DNA of 64,000 nucleotides from Flavobacteriaceae bacterium (GTDB lineage: Bacteria > Bacteroidota > Bacteroidia > Flavobacteriales > Flavobacteriaceae). Position 1 is the stretch's first letter; the number at the start of each line of letters is the position of its first letter. The translations under genes and the position numbers were made by a program. Under the pieces are notes generated by a model. The model did not search any database and was not told where the DNA came from. It was given only the letters and a program-made list of their open reading frames with translations. Where the stretch lies: positions 124,001 through 188,000 of the forward strand of contig JAENXC010000002.1 of NCBI GenBank assembly GCA_016649715.1. The letters run 5' to 3'. Below are positions 25,400 to 33,156 of this stretch, piece by piece.

Positions 25400-26155
25400 A
25401 TGAACGCACTAATCATCGAAGACGAAAAACCATCCGCCCGCTACCTGCAACGTATGCTGGAAAAGCAGGATGTAAACGTAAACCAAATGCTTCATAGTGT
25501 TGAAGAAGCAGTAGATTGGTTTCAAAACAATCCACATCCGGATCTGATTTTTTTAGACATTCAGTTGAGTGATGGACTTTCCTTTGAAATTTTTGATGCA
25601 GTTGAGGTGAACAGCGCCATCATTTTCACAACTGCTTTTGACGAATATGCATTGCAAGCCTTTAAACTAAACAGCATTGACTATCTGCTGAAGCCCATTG
25701 ATGAAGATGAATTGCAGGCCGCCGTTAAAAAATACAGAACCTTAAAACCATCGCATCAAAACGTGCAGTTCAATTTTGAAGATATTAAAAAATTACTTTT
25801 AAACCCTGTGGAACGCGAGTATAAAAAGCGTTTTACCACAAAAATTGGGCAACATATAAAAATTATTTCCGTAGATGAAGTTGAATGTTTCTATTCGGAA
25901 AACAAAGGAACATACGCACACACAGTGGACGGACGTGATTATCTTTTGGAAACTACGATAGAACAATTGGAACAAGAGCTTTCGCCCGAAACGTTTTTTA
26001 GGATAAGCAGAAAATATTACATAAATATCAATTCAATAAAAGATATAATTTCTTACACCAATTCACGACTTCAATTAAAATTGAACAGTTACAAGGACCA
26101 AGATGTTATCGTTGCCCGCGAACGGGTAAAGGATTTTAAACTGTGGTTAGAATAA
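25400..26155 (+). CDS. LytTR-family response regulator
   Basis: A 251-residue regulator. The receiver domain (residues 1-120) has the acidic pair IIEDE, phospho-acceptor Asp53 in LIFLDIQLSDG, the switch Thr in FTTAFDEYALQAF and Lys in YLLKPIDEDEL. The C-terminal LytTR DNA-binding domain (about 145-251) shows RFTTKIGQHIKIISVDEVECFYSENKGTY and FFRISRKYYININSIKDI. It is the cognate partner of the LytS-type kinase that opens this row. Targets are unknown; LytTR proteins bind pairs of short direct repeats. Confidence 0.95.
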   Translation: MNALIIEDEKPSARYLQRMLEKQDVNVNQMLHSVEEAVDWFQNNPHPDLIFLDIQLSDGLSFEIFDAVEVNSAIIFTTAFDEYALQAFKLNSIDYLLKPIDEDELQAAVKKYRTLKPSHQNVQFNFEDIKKLLLNPVEREYKKRFTTKIGQHIKIISVDEVECFYSENKGTYAHTVDGRDYLLETTIEQLEQELSPETFFRISRKYYININSIKDIISYTNSRLQLKLNSYKDQDVIVARERVKDFKLWLE

Positions 26156-26224
26156 TAGATTCAAGATTCAAGATTCAAGCCTTCGTCTTCAGCTTCAATT
26201 TCATATTCATCTTTATCTTCCTTT

Positions 26225-27454
26225 TCATTTCCCCCTTTGAGGGCTAGGAGGCGTTATCCTATTCTCCTGAAACGAAGATGGCAAAAGCTTTGGAATAAAT
26301 TTCACCAAAAGCGGCAGAAGTACTGTGCCACCGGGCAACAAGAAAATGGTGAGCGACGGAATGGTTTTGCAAACATCCAGCAATTGCTCCTTTACCTTTG
26401 TTTTCTCCTCGGCAGAAAGATCGCGAACGGTGGAGTGGCCCAACAATACAACCAATTCGCCACTTTCCTCCAGTTCGCGCGCCAATCGGTCTTTGTTGCG
26501 AATAATCAAAAGCTTTACTGTGGAAGCGGATTGTTTGTAAAACTGCTTCACTGGGTGTGAATATTCAAAAAGCAGAATTTTTTCAGTATGTTCTATTGAA
26601 AAAGTATTTAAAGCCGAAAGGCTGTCGCTAAGCTCTTTTACTGGCAAATTTAGCGTAACCATTAGTTGTTGCAAAAACTGGTGCTCGGTTTGATCCATCT
26701 TCAAATCTTCCCATACGGTAAGGCAACAAAGATCTAACATATAATTCTTTTCCAAAGAATCTTCGCTGTTGTTCAAATAGTTCAAACTCTCCAAAAATGT
26801 GGCCGCCCCGCCATCTGTTTCATCAATTATGTATTGGGAAGAGGTTTCAAAAAGCTCAATCAGCAGCTTATCGTATTTCGTCTTTTTCTTTTTAGATTTC
26901 AATGTGTAGAAGCAGCCTGTCAAAACCGCCGTTTCCATTTGTTTATAGTATTTTTTTGCGGAAGTTGGATTTAAAAGCCATTGTCTATAAGTCAGGACGT
27001 CCAAATACAAAAGTGCGTGGGTAAGTAGCGAAACAGTATTTTTTTTTAATAAGGTGTTTGCTTCCTGCAATCTTGCGGAAAGAATGTGCTCCAAAGAATT
27101 TGAAGGATTGTGCGACAGCGAGAATTTTTGAAAGAAACCTGTCTTTCCTTTTTCAAGTTGTTTGTAAAAAGAAAGAATATCATTGATGGCTTCTTCATTG
27201 GTGCCATTTTTGTTTTTCTGAAAAAACTGAAAGAGAAGGGCGTGGAAAAGATTAATTTTGGTAAGTTCTTCTTTGGTAAGTTTTAATTTGCCAAGTGATT
27301 TTTTTGGCATTGCGGAAACTGAAACCCCATAAATAAAACCTGTCTGCTTTAATACTTCATAAAACTTATTTTCGTTTTCAAAGGCAGCAATAAGTTCGTT
27401 CTTTTCAAATAGATTTAGAAATTTTAAAATCCAATCGGGTGCGGATGGGTTCAT
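26225..27454 (-). CDS. LETM1-related protein
   Basis: A 409-residue protein. The C-terminal region TIPSLTIFLLPGGTVLLPLLVKFIPKLLPSSFQ matches the short LETM1-like signature (ending LLPSSF) found in Bacteroidota proteins that databases call LETM1-related biofilm-associated proteins. The rest is helical with basic stretches (SKKKKTKYDKLL) and no signal peptide. I use ATG 27454 (MNPSAPDWILKFLN). It converges with the LytTR gene and diverges from the DUF4331 gene. Function is not established. Confidence 0.82.
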   Translation of the reverse strand: MNPSAPDWILKFLNLFEKNELIAAFENENKFYEVLKQTGFIYGVSVSAMPKKSLGKLKLTKEELTKINLFHALLFQFFQKNKNGTNEEAINDILSFYKQLEKGKTGFFQKFSLSHNPSNSLEHILSARLQEANTLLKKNTVSLLTHALLYLDVLTYRQWLLNPTSAKKYYKQMETAVLTGCFYTLKSKKKKTKYDKLLIELFETSSQYIIDETDGGAATFLESLNYLNNSEDSLEKNYMLDLCCLTVWEDLKMDQTEHQFLQQLMVTLNLPVKELSDSLSALNTFSIEHTEKILLFEYSHPVKQFYKQSASTVKLLIIRNKDRLARELEESGELVVLLGHSTVRDLSAEEKTKVKEQLLDVCKTIPSLTIFLLPGGTVLLPLLVKFIPKLLPSSFQENRITPPSPQRGK

Positions 27455-27601
27455 CGAATTATTTATGATTATTTTAGAGCTCTCAAATGGCAACCTTTTT
27501 CCATTAACAAAAAATTAACGTATTATTGAAAGCCATGCCAATACATTTAAGCGTAAGTATAGCGAACAAGTAAAAATAAATAATATAAACCAACAAAAAA
27601 G

Positions 27602-28288
27602 ATGAAAAAATCAAAACTTTTTGCAGTAATCGGTGGAATTGGCGCAGTCGCTCTTTCGGTATTTCTAATGTCGTCAGATCATATTGATGCACCCGCGGTT
27701 GCTGGTACAACTGCCGATATTACAGACTTTTACGCCTTTCAGGGCGAAAACAACGGCAACCTTGTGTTTGCCGCCAACGTACAGGGGCTTTTAACTCCCG
27801 GAGTACCCACTGAACAAGCGGCTTTTGATGAAACCGTATTGATTGAAATCAATATAGACAATGACAACGACCTAAAGGAAGATTTGGTGATCCAAGCCAT
27901 TAAACGAGGAGATTCTATGTATTTCTTTGGCCCTTCCGCCCCAGCAATGACGGGTTTGGAAAGTACAATAGCAACTTCCACTCCGAGAACCGTGAAGATA
28001 TCTACCAAGGATGACGTGCAAATTGCTGAAAAAGATGGTATGAAGTTCTTTGCTGGACCACGGGAAGACCCATTCTTTTTTGATTTTAACAAGTTCAATG
28101 AGGTTTTAGCAGGCACTGCAACAGGTTTTAACAACCCCGGTGACGACACCTTTAAAGGTACAAACGTACTGAGTATTGTTGTTGAAGTCCCCAAATCTAT
28201 GCTTCCCGGCGGAGTGGTTGGTGTAAACCCTTTTGTCGCCAGCACTCCTATATATAATGTATGGGTTGAGGCCAAAAGAAAAATTTAA
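27602..28288 (+). CDS. DUF4331 N-terminal half, secreted
   Basis: A 228-residue exported protein. After a hydrophobic leader (residues 7-24) the mature part opens with SSDHIDAPAVAGTTADITDFYAF, the hallmark start of DUF4331 proteins, and ends at TPIYNVWVEAKRKI. In full-length DUF4331 proteins this point is followed by a section beginning with a G-R-P-x-I/V-N motif. Here that section is encoded by the separate lipoprotein gene at 28428. So the domain appears split in two. Role unknown. Confidence 0.88.
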   Translation: MKKSKLFAVIGGIGAVALSVFLMSSDHIDAPAVAGTTADITDFYAFQGENNGNLVFAANVQGLLTPGVPTEQAAFDETVLIEINIDNDNDLKEDLVIQAIKRGDSMYFFGPSAPAMTGLESTIATSTPRTVKISTKDDVQIAEKDGMKFFAGPREDPFFFDFNKFNEVLAGTATGFNNPGDDTFKGTNVLSIVVEVPKSMLPGGVVGVNPFVASTPIYNVWVEAKRKI

Positions 28289-28324
28289 TAATTGCTAATC
28301 TTGAAAAAACATAAAAAGATGAAA

Positions 28325-28403
28325 TGCCCACTTACCAATTATAAATCCAATAGAAGATGTTTTACAGGGGCATTCCCTGCCCAACTGGTAGGCAAGCATC
28401 TTC
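28325..28403 (+). other. Structured spacer, possible cis-acting RNA
   Basis: Between the two DUF4331 genes GAAGATG (28353-28359) pairs with CATCTTC (28397-28403), enclosing a hairpin CAGGG-gcatt-CCCTG and a smaller GCC/GGC helix. Upstream, TGCCCACTTACCAATT (28325-28340) can also pair with AACTGGTAGGCA inside the structure, with a bulge. There is no T-tract, so it is not a plain terminator. It may protect or process the mRNA between the two coding parts, or switch between structures. Confidence 0.45.
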
Positions 28404-28427
28404 CTAACTATCAAATATAATATACAG

Positions 28428-29066
28428 ATGAAAACATTAAAATATACATACCTTTTTGTTGCAATAACAACATCATTGTTGTTTGTGCAGTGTAACGACG
28501 ACGATAATAATATTATTATTAACGCGACCTGTAGCGATGGACTTTTGAACGGAGACGAAACAGGCATTGATTGTGGAGGAACTGCATGTTTGCCTTGCGG
28601 ACAAGTATTGGATTTTAGCGGAACATACAAACAGGAAGACCAAGTGGGCCGTCCGGGTATAAATACCGTATTTGGAACCACAGGCTTTAAAGACGCCTTT
28701 AACAGTACAGTTCCTTCTGAAATGCAAGCGGCTTTTCAGACTAAGTTTCTGGCGAAATTAATCGATCCAACGACAGGGCTTTATCCTCCTTTTACTACAA
28801 ATGCTTTAGGCTTAACGGCTGAAGAATTCACTACAGTCCTTTCAAACGACGTATTATGGGTGGCCAAGACAGGAATCACCACTTATTTTAACGGTACCGA
28901 AATATTTACTGGTAGAGCTTTGAATGATGATGTGATTGATGTTTCCTTGCTGTTGATTTTTGGTGGCCCGGACGGAACCGAAAACCCAACCTTAACCAGT
29001 GATGGAGTGCCTACTAACGATGTAGCCTTTTCAACATCCTTCCCATATTTGGCTGGACCTTTTTAA
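28428..29066 (+). CDS. DUF4331 C-terminal half, lipoprotein
   Basis: A 212-residue lipoprotein: leader with lipobox VQC at Cys22, an acidic and Asn-rich linker, the Cys motif CSDGLLNGDETGIDCGGTACLPC (two thirds of the way through it resembles the D-G-x-x-N-x-x-E-T-G-x-D-C-G-G motif of many Bacteroidota surface proteins), then FSGTYKQEDQVGRPGINTVFG and a helical rest (FKDAFNSTVPSEMQAAF, LGLTAEEFTTVLSNDVL). GRPGINTVF is the point at which the second part of DUF4331 starts in single-chain members. It has its own export signal and a terminator behind it. Confidence 0.85.
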   Translation: MKTLKYTYLFVAITTSLLFVQCNDDDNNIIINATCSDGLLNGDETGIDCGGTACLPCGQVLDFSGTYKQEDQVGRPGINTVFGTTGFKDAFNSTVPSEMQAAFQTKFLAKLIDPTTGLYPPFTTNALGLTAEEFTTVLSNDVLWVAKTGITTYFNGTEIFTGRALNDDVIDVSLLLIFGGPDGTENPTLTSDGVPTNDVAFSTSFPYLAGPF

Positions 29067-29088
29067 TAAACCTAATTTTTAACATCAG

Positions 29089-29117
29089 AAAAGAGAGCCG
29101 TCTGTGTTCTCTTTTTT
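29089..29117 (+). terminator. Terminator of the DUF4331 pair
   Basis: AAAAGAGA (29089-29096) pairs with TCTCTTTT (29108-29115), ending in a T run. Confidence 0.75.
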
Positions 29118-29162
29118 GGTTTGAAACCTATTTCAATAAACATAAAGTCTATAAAATTTATC

Positions 29163-30440
29163 ATGAAAAATCTTATCACAATAGTCGTGGTTGCATTTCT
29201 TTTCGGTTGCCAGGAAAAGCCGAAAAAAATAACCGACAGCAAAGATTACGATTCCTATTTAATGACGAACAACAATCCTTCGAGAGATGCACTTCAGAAA
29301 GATTTGGAATTTTGGCAAGCGCGTTTTAACAATGATTCCACTCATTTATTGGAAATGAGCCGTCTGTCGGGAATACATGCGGGCTTATTTGGAAGTACGG
29401 GCGCTATCTCAGAATTGAAAATTTCCGAAGAACTTATAAAGAAATCACACGATGTTTCGGCGCGAAACAAAGATTCCTATTTGCGCAGTTTGGCGCATAA
29501 TTACGTTTCGCAGCACCGTTTTAAGGAAGCTCAGATTTTGTTGGACAGTGCCTATACCTATCCCGATAACCACAAGGAAACCGAAATGATGCTTTTTGAT
29601 GTGGCTATGGAATTGGGCGAATACGACCGCGCAGACACCCTTTTGGGAAAAATAAAAGACCCAAAAGATTTCAATTACTTGATTCGCCTGGCAAAATGGA
29701 GCGACCACAACGGAAATCTAGATGCCGCCATAAAATATATGGAACAGGCCAAGCAAATTGCTGAAGAGCGCGACAATAAAGGTTTAAAATTGTGGATTTA
29801 CAGCAACATTGGCGACTTCTTCGGCCACGCCGGAAGAATTAGGGATTCCTATAATAGTTATTTGAAAACGCTGGCTATAGAACCGGACAATCATTACGTG
29901 AAGAAACAACTTGCGTGGATGACATATTCTTCCGAAAAAAATACTGCGGAAGCAAACCGTATTCTGGATTCGATTATGGTAAACCATAAAGCCCCAGATT
30001 ATTTTCTTTTGAAAGGTCAAATGGCTGAATTTGACGGCGACACTTCCGAAGCGGACAAAGAATATAACAATTTCATAAAAGCCACGGAAAACCCCAATTA
30101 TGGAGGAATGTACAATACTTATCTCATCGAACTTTACGCAAACCGAGACTCGCAAAAAGCGTTGAAATTGGCAGAAAAGGAAATCACAAACCGAGCTACA
30201 CCAGAGACCTACCAGTTATTGGGATATGCGCAATTAAAGGCTGGCGAAAAGGAAGCAGCACTTAAAACAATTGAAGAACACGTGGCAGGCAAAACTTCGG
30301 AACCGAAAGCACTTTTTCATGCGGCGTTGATCTATAAAGCCAACGGAATGGATGACAAAGTAAAACCGTTAAAAGAAGAGTTGATGGGCGCTTTTTATGA
30401 GTTGGGTCCATTAAAAGCAATAGAAATAGAGAATTTATAA
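29163..30440 (+). CDS. TPR lipoprotein
   Basis: A 425-residue protein. The leader MKNLITIVVVAFLFGC gives a lipobox Cys16. The mature chain consists of tetratricopeptide repeats: LRSLAHNYVSQHRFKEAQILLDSAYTYPDN, IRLAKWSDHNGNLDAAIKYMEQAKQIAEE, YNSYLKTLAIEPDNHYVKKQLAW, LLGYAQLKAGEKEAALKTIEEH. I use ATG 29163; the longer frame has no leader. It follows the DUF4331 pair after a terminator and may belong to the same surface function, but nothing proves this. Confidence 0.85.
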   Translation: MKNLITIVVVAFLFGCQEKPKKITDSKDYDSYLMTNNNPSRDALQKDLEFWQARFNNDSTHLLEMSRLSGIHAGLFGSTGAISELKISEELIKKSHDVSARNKDSYLRSLAHNYVSQHRFKEAQILLDSAYTYPDNHKETEMMLFDVAMELGEYDRADTLLGKIKDPKDFNYLIRLAKWSDHNGNLDAAIKYMEQAKQIAEERDNKGLKLWIYSNIGDFFGHAGRIRDSYNSYLKTLAIEPDNHYVKKQLAWMTYSSEKNTAEANRILDSIMVNHKAPDYFLLKGQMAEFDGDTSEADKEYNNFIKATENPNYGGMYNTYLIELYANRDSQKALKLAEKEITNRATPETYQLLGYAQLKAGEKEAALKTIEEHVAGKTSEPKALFHAALIYKANGMDDKVKPLKEELMGAFYELGPLKAIEIENL

Positions 30441-30562
30441 CAAATTAAAAACCAACCTTGGACTTTTTACGTAAGTATCGTTGAGGTTGGTTATCTATCA
30501 AGAAATTGATAGATTTTACAAAAACTGGTTTAACCGGTTTTTGAGAGTTTTTTTGTTAGATG

Positions 30563-30592
30563 AAGCGTCCGCCGTTGGTGGGCGCTTTTTTA
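30563..30592 (+). terminator. Terminator of the TPR lipoprotein gene
   Basis: AAGCGTCCGCC-gttg-GTGGGCGCTT forms a GC-rich stem with two weak pairs, followed by six T. Further left, ACCAACC and GGTTGGT (30451-30495 region) form an extra inverted pair. Confidence 0.75.
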
Positions 30593-30644
30593 TTTTCAGA
30601 ATAAGTTTTGAAAGCTTCGTTTCCTATATAAAAATCCCTAAACT

Positions 30645-30695
30645 AAAAATAAATAAACCCCCGCTCGTCCGCATTATGCAGATTCGCGGAGGTTT
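30645..30695 (-). terminator. Terminator of the repeat-rich secreted protein
   Basis: Read leftward, AAACCTCCGC (30695-30686) pairs with GCGGGGGTTT (30664-30655) and runs into TATTTATTTTTAG. Confidence 0.7.
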
Positions 30696-30718
30696 ACCAA
30701 CCAACCAAAAAACTATCG

Positions 30719-32056
30719 TTATCCTCTTCCCCGTGGGCTAGCTTCTCTTGAAGAACTGCTTCTGGAAGTGTTCGCTTTTGAACTGCTTCTTGAAGGAGTG
30801 GAGGATTTAGTTACTGTATTGCGTTTCGCCATTTCCCTTTTTGGGGCTTGGGTTGTATTCTGCTTTGCGGAGCTGCTTCTGTTATTTGATGTTTCAGTTC
30901 GTGGTTGCTTTTGAACTGCTCTATCATTTGAAATAGCTCTTGTGTTATTTGAACGAACCGTATTCTCACTTCGGGTATTTTTCACATTGTTTTGAGAATA
31001 ACTTTTTACCGCATCGTTTCTATTGTTTCCGCTTTTAACTTTTATATCGCGGTTATCATTGGCAGTAGTTGTCCGGGTCGGAACGTTGTTTGAATTGTTT
31101 CGAGTGTTGCGGACGTTTCGGTCAACGCTTGTAGCTCCTTTGCTGTTGCTACTACTGTTTCTGCTCGTAACATTGCTTCGTGTATCATTGTTGCGAACTG
31201 GATTGTCGCTTCGCGTTTCATTGTTGCGAATTGAATTGTTACTTCGCGTATCATTATTGCGAACTGAATTGTTACTTCGCGTATCATTATTGCGAACTGA
31301 ACTATTGCTTCGTGTATTATTGGAGGCAACCATGGTGTTTTTTCTATTTGGGTTGTAATCCCGGTTAACGGAAGCCCTTCCTTTTTTATTATAAACACGG
31401 GATCCTGGGCGATAAAAATCCCTGCGACTGTTGTGATAGGCTACCCTATTTCGGTTTTTGTAATAAACCACGTGGTCGTGATAGCTGTAACGCACTGGCG
31501 CATAATATCTTCTGTAAGGCATATCATAAACTATGCAATGGCTATAAATTGGCGGCGCATAATACACGTGCCAAGGACGATATACATAATAAGGATTGTA
31601 CATATTGATTAGCCCCGAACAATGCGAAAAATAGCCGTAATTATTATAGATTACGTGAAGTCCACCGACGCGAACAATTCGTCTGTCATTATACTGGATA
31701 TCCACATTTCCCGCTTGGGTTATGCGGCCGTATTCGTCGTAATAAATTTGAACATTTTCCACTTGAATCACTGCTCCATAATCGTCATACTGCACATAAG
31801 TGTCGTAATCATAACCTGAATTAAAACTCACATTTACATTCGGAGTACTAATGGTTACTTGTGAACCGGTTTGTGGCCCGACATATACAAAATCAAATTG
31901 GCCGTCTGGGAAAACGGAGAATTCCACATCGCCTTCAACGAAGATGTACGCGTTACCGTCATAGCCTCTTCTGTTATTGTTTTCACTTTCGTGGGAAGTG
32001 GCATTTGCTGAAAATCCCGTCAAAAGAATGCTAAAAATAAATGCTATGTTTTTCAT
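30719..32056 (-). CDS. Secreted low-complexity repeat protein
   Basis: A 445-residue exported protein, signal peptide ending FSANA about residue 17. Residues about 25-180 are rich in Tyr, Asp and Val (YIFVEGDVEFSVFPDGQFDFVYVG, NVDIQYNDRRIVRVGGLHVIYNN). A basic Tyr/His part follows (YYAPVRYSYHDHVVYYKNRNR). The C-terminal half is Asn/Ser/Arg-rich with an 11-residue repeat, RNNDTRSNNSV, in at least four copies, and ends in Arg/Gly. I use ATG 32056; the longer frame runs through a repeat element. A sticky surface or matrix protein is plausible, not shown. Confidence 0.8.
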   Translation of the reverse strand: MKNIAFIFSILLTGFSANATSHESENNNRRGYDGNAYIFVEGDVEFSVFPDGQFDFVYVGPQTGSQVTISTPNVNVSFNSGYDYDTYVQYDDYGAVIQVENVQIYYDEYGRITQAGNVDIQYNDRRIVRVGGLHVIYNNYGYFSHCSGLINMYNPYYVYRPWHVYYAPPIYSHCIVYDMPYRRYYAPVRYSYHDHVVYYKNRNRVAYHNSRRDFYRPGSRVYNKKGRASVNRDYNPNRKNTMVASNNTRSNSSVRNNDTRSNNSVRNNDTRSNNSIRNNETRSDNPVRNNDTRSNVTSRNSSSNSKGATSVDRNVRNTRNNSNNVPTRTTTANDNRDIKVKSGNNRNDAVKSYSQNNVKNTRSENTVRSNNTRAISNDRAVQKQPRTETSNNRSSSAKQNTTQAPKREMAKRNTVTKSSTPSRSSSKANTSRSSSSREASPRGRG

Positions 32057-32073
32057 AATTCTAAAATTTAAAA

Positions 32074-32256
32074 GGTTCGTACTTGCTTGAAATTCTTTGG
32101 TCAGCTTTGTACGGGTATGAATTACCAACGACCGTGCCAGTTTTTTAAACACTTGATTAACAGCGGGAAATTCCAAATAACAAATTCCAAATTCCAAATA
32201 AAATTCAAAGTTCAAAGTTCAAAATTCAACAAACCAAAAACTAAATTTCAAATTAT
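32074..32256 (+). repeat. Long direct repeat, copy A part 1
   Basis: GGTTCGTACTTGCTTGAAAT and the following 160 bases (TTTGGTCAGC, TATGAATtACCAACGACCG, TTTTTTAAAcACTTGATT, AAATAACAAATTCCAAATTC phrases, CAACAAACCAAAAACTAAA) recur in the same orientation at 34638. The part nearest 32056 is the leader region of the minus-strand gene. Confidence 0.85.
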
Positions 32257-32287
32257 GGTAGCTTGATATATTTCAATAAACAAATAA

Positions 32288-32326
32288 AAAATCCGCTGAA
32301 TTATTTTACCACGTTCAACGGATTTT
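32288..32326. terminator. Bidirectional hairpin inside repeat copy A
   Basis: AAAATCCG (32288-32295) pairs with CGGATTTT (32319-32326), helped by an inner TGAA/TTCA. A and T runs on both sides suit a terminator in either direction, yet no intact gene ends here. It may be left from a lost gene. Confidence 0.5.
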
Positions 32327-32330
32327 AAAA

Positions 32331-32396
32331 ACTAACCAACCAAAAAAACTAAAAGTCTTATTTCTTGTTATTTTGATTTCAATTAGTGTGCCAAAT
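32331..32396 (+). repeat. Long direct repeat, copy A part 2
   Basis: AACCAACCAAAAAAACTAAAAGTCTTATT and TTTCAATTAGTGTG(C)CAAA match the end of copy B (34780-34826). In copy B parts 1 and 2 are joined directly, as if the roughly 100 bases between the CCAAAAACTAAA phrases had been lost there or gained here. Confidence 0.75.
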
Positions 32397-32531
32397 ATTC
32401 GTATTTAGAAAAGAGCAAAGCCTTTTGCTGAATGTCTTTTTTTGATTAAGGCAGGGGAAACTTAAAGGTATGTGAATTGTATATTAGGATTGAGAACTTT
32501 TAATGAATTATGAATGGGGTATCTATGGCTT

Positions 32532-32605
32532 ACTAGGCTTATACTAGGCTTATACTAGGCTTATATACGGGTGAACCTAGGCTATGACCCGTCCTATGAC
32601 CCGTC
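32532..32605. repeat. Tandem micro-repeats in a 760-base gene-poor stretch
   Basis: ACTAGGCTTAT occurs three times at an 11-base period (32532, 32543, 32554), followed by CTATGACCCGTC twice at a 12-base period (32582, 32594). Further on AACTATACAGG (near 32614) and CCTGATATAGTT form an inverted pair, and AACTATACAG recurs near 32674. A GC-rich patch at about 32717-32760 (GCCACGCGATTGCATCGCATGGGAGCGGG) differs from its surroundings. No open frame is convincing in 32397-32935. Confidence 0.7.
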
Positions 32606-32935
32606 CTAAAATAACTATACAGGTTAAAGAATAAATCCTGATATAGTTATACAAATATAACTGATAATCCTAAAAGAACTATACAGCTTGGTATTGTGGG
32701 TAGCTGTAAGTCACTTTGGGGATTGCCACGCGATTGCATCGCATGGGAGCGGGAGGGCTAGTTAAAAGTATTTCTCCTGCCATAAAATAAGGACTTTATA
32801 AAAGTATACAATTAGTTTATTTTGAGCTTTTTATACCTCAAAAAATATTTGAAGTTACCCACTACTTTATAGAAGAAAAGTCTTTATCTTGGTAGAATAC
32901 TCTCTTAAAGTTTTAATTGTAATTTCTGTCTAATG

Positions 32936-33112
32936 ATGTAAAAGTTTTTAAATATAAAAACAAATCCAATCATCGTGGTTTTATTAATTATTGTTTTTCC
33001 ATTTGTACTGGCTGGACAATCTGCAAACGACTATTGCGGAGTGGGGGATTACCCCTATCCAAATCAGGGATTGTACAAAATTGAAAAAGTTTTTATAGAT
33101 AGATGGGTCTAA
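32936..33112 (+). pseudogene. Remnant of a small secreted protein, nonsense at codon 2
   Basis: Read from ATG 32936 the frame is ATG TAA AAG TTT..., then continues LNIKTNPIIVVLLIIVFPFVLAG, QSANDYCGVGDYPYPNQG and LYKIEKVFIDRWV to a stop at 33110-33112. That is a normal signal peptide with a typical cleavage site plus a short mature part. A single change AAA to TAA at codon 2 would explain the loss. The mature part also looks truncated. It lies just before the FG-GAP gene, on the same strand. Confidence 0.6.
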
Positions 33113-33156
33113 CTTAGAAAGCGTAATTTATAAAGGAAATAACTAAAAAATAAGAA

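Noticed and set aside
31042-31398. Repetitive ORFs overlapping the secreted repeat protein on other frames
   Set aside because: They are produced by the 33-base repeat of the real gene; they lack signals and starts.
32257-32935. Complete insertion sequence
   Set aside because: Repeats and a GC-rich patch are present but there is no transposase frame and no clear terminal inverted repeats.
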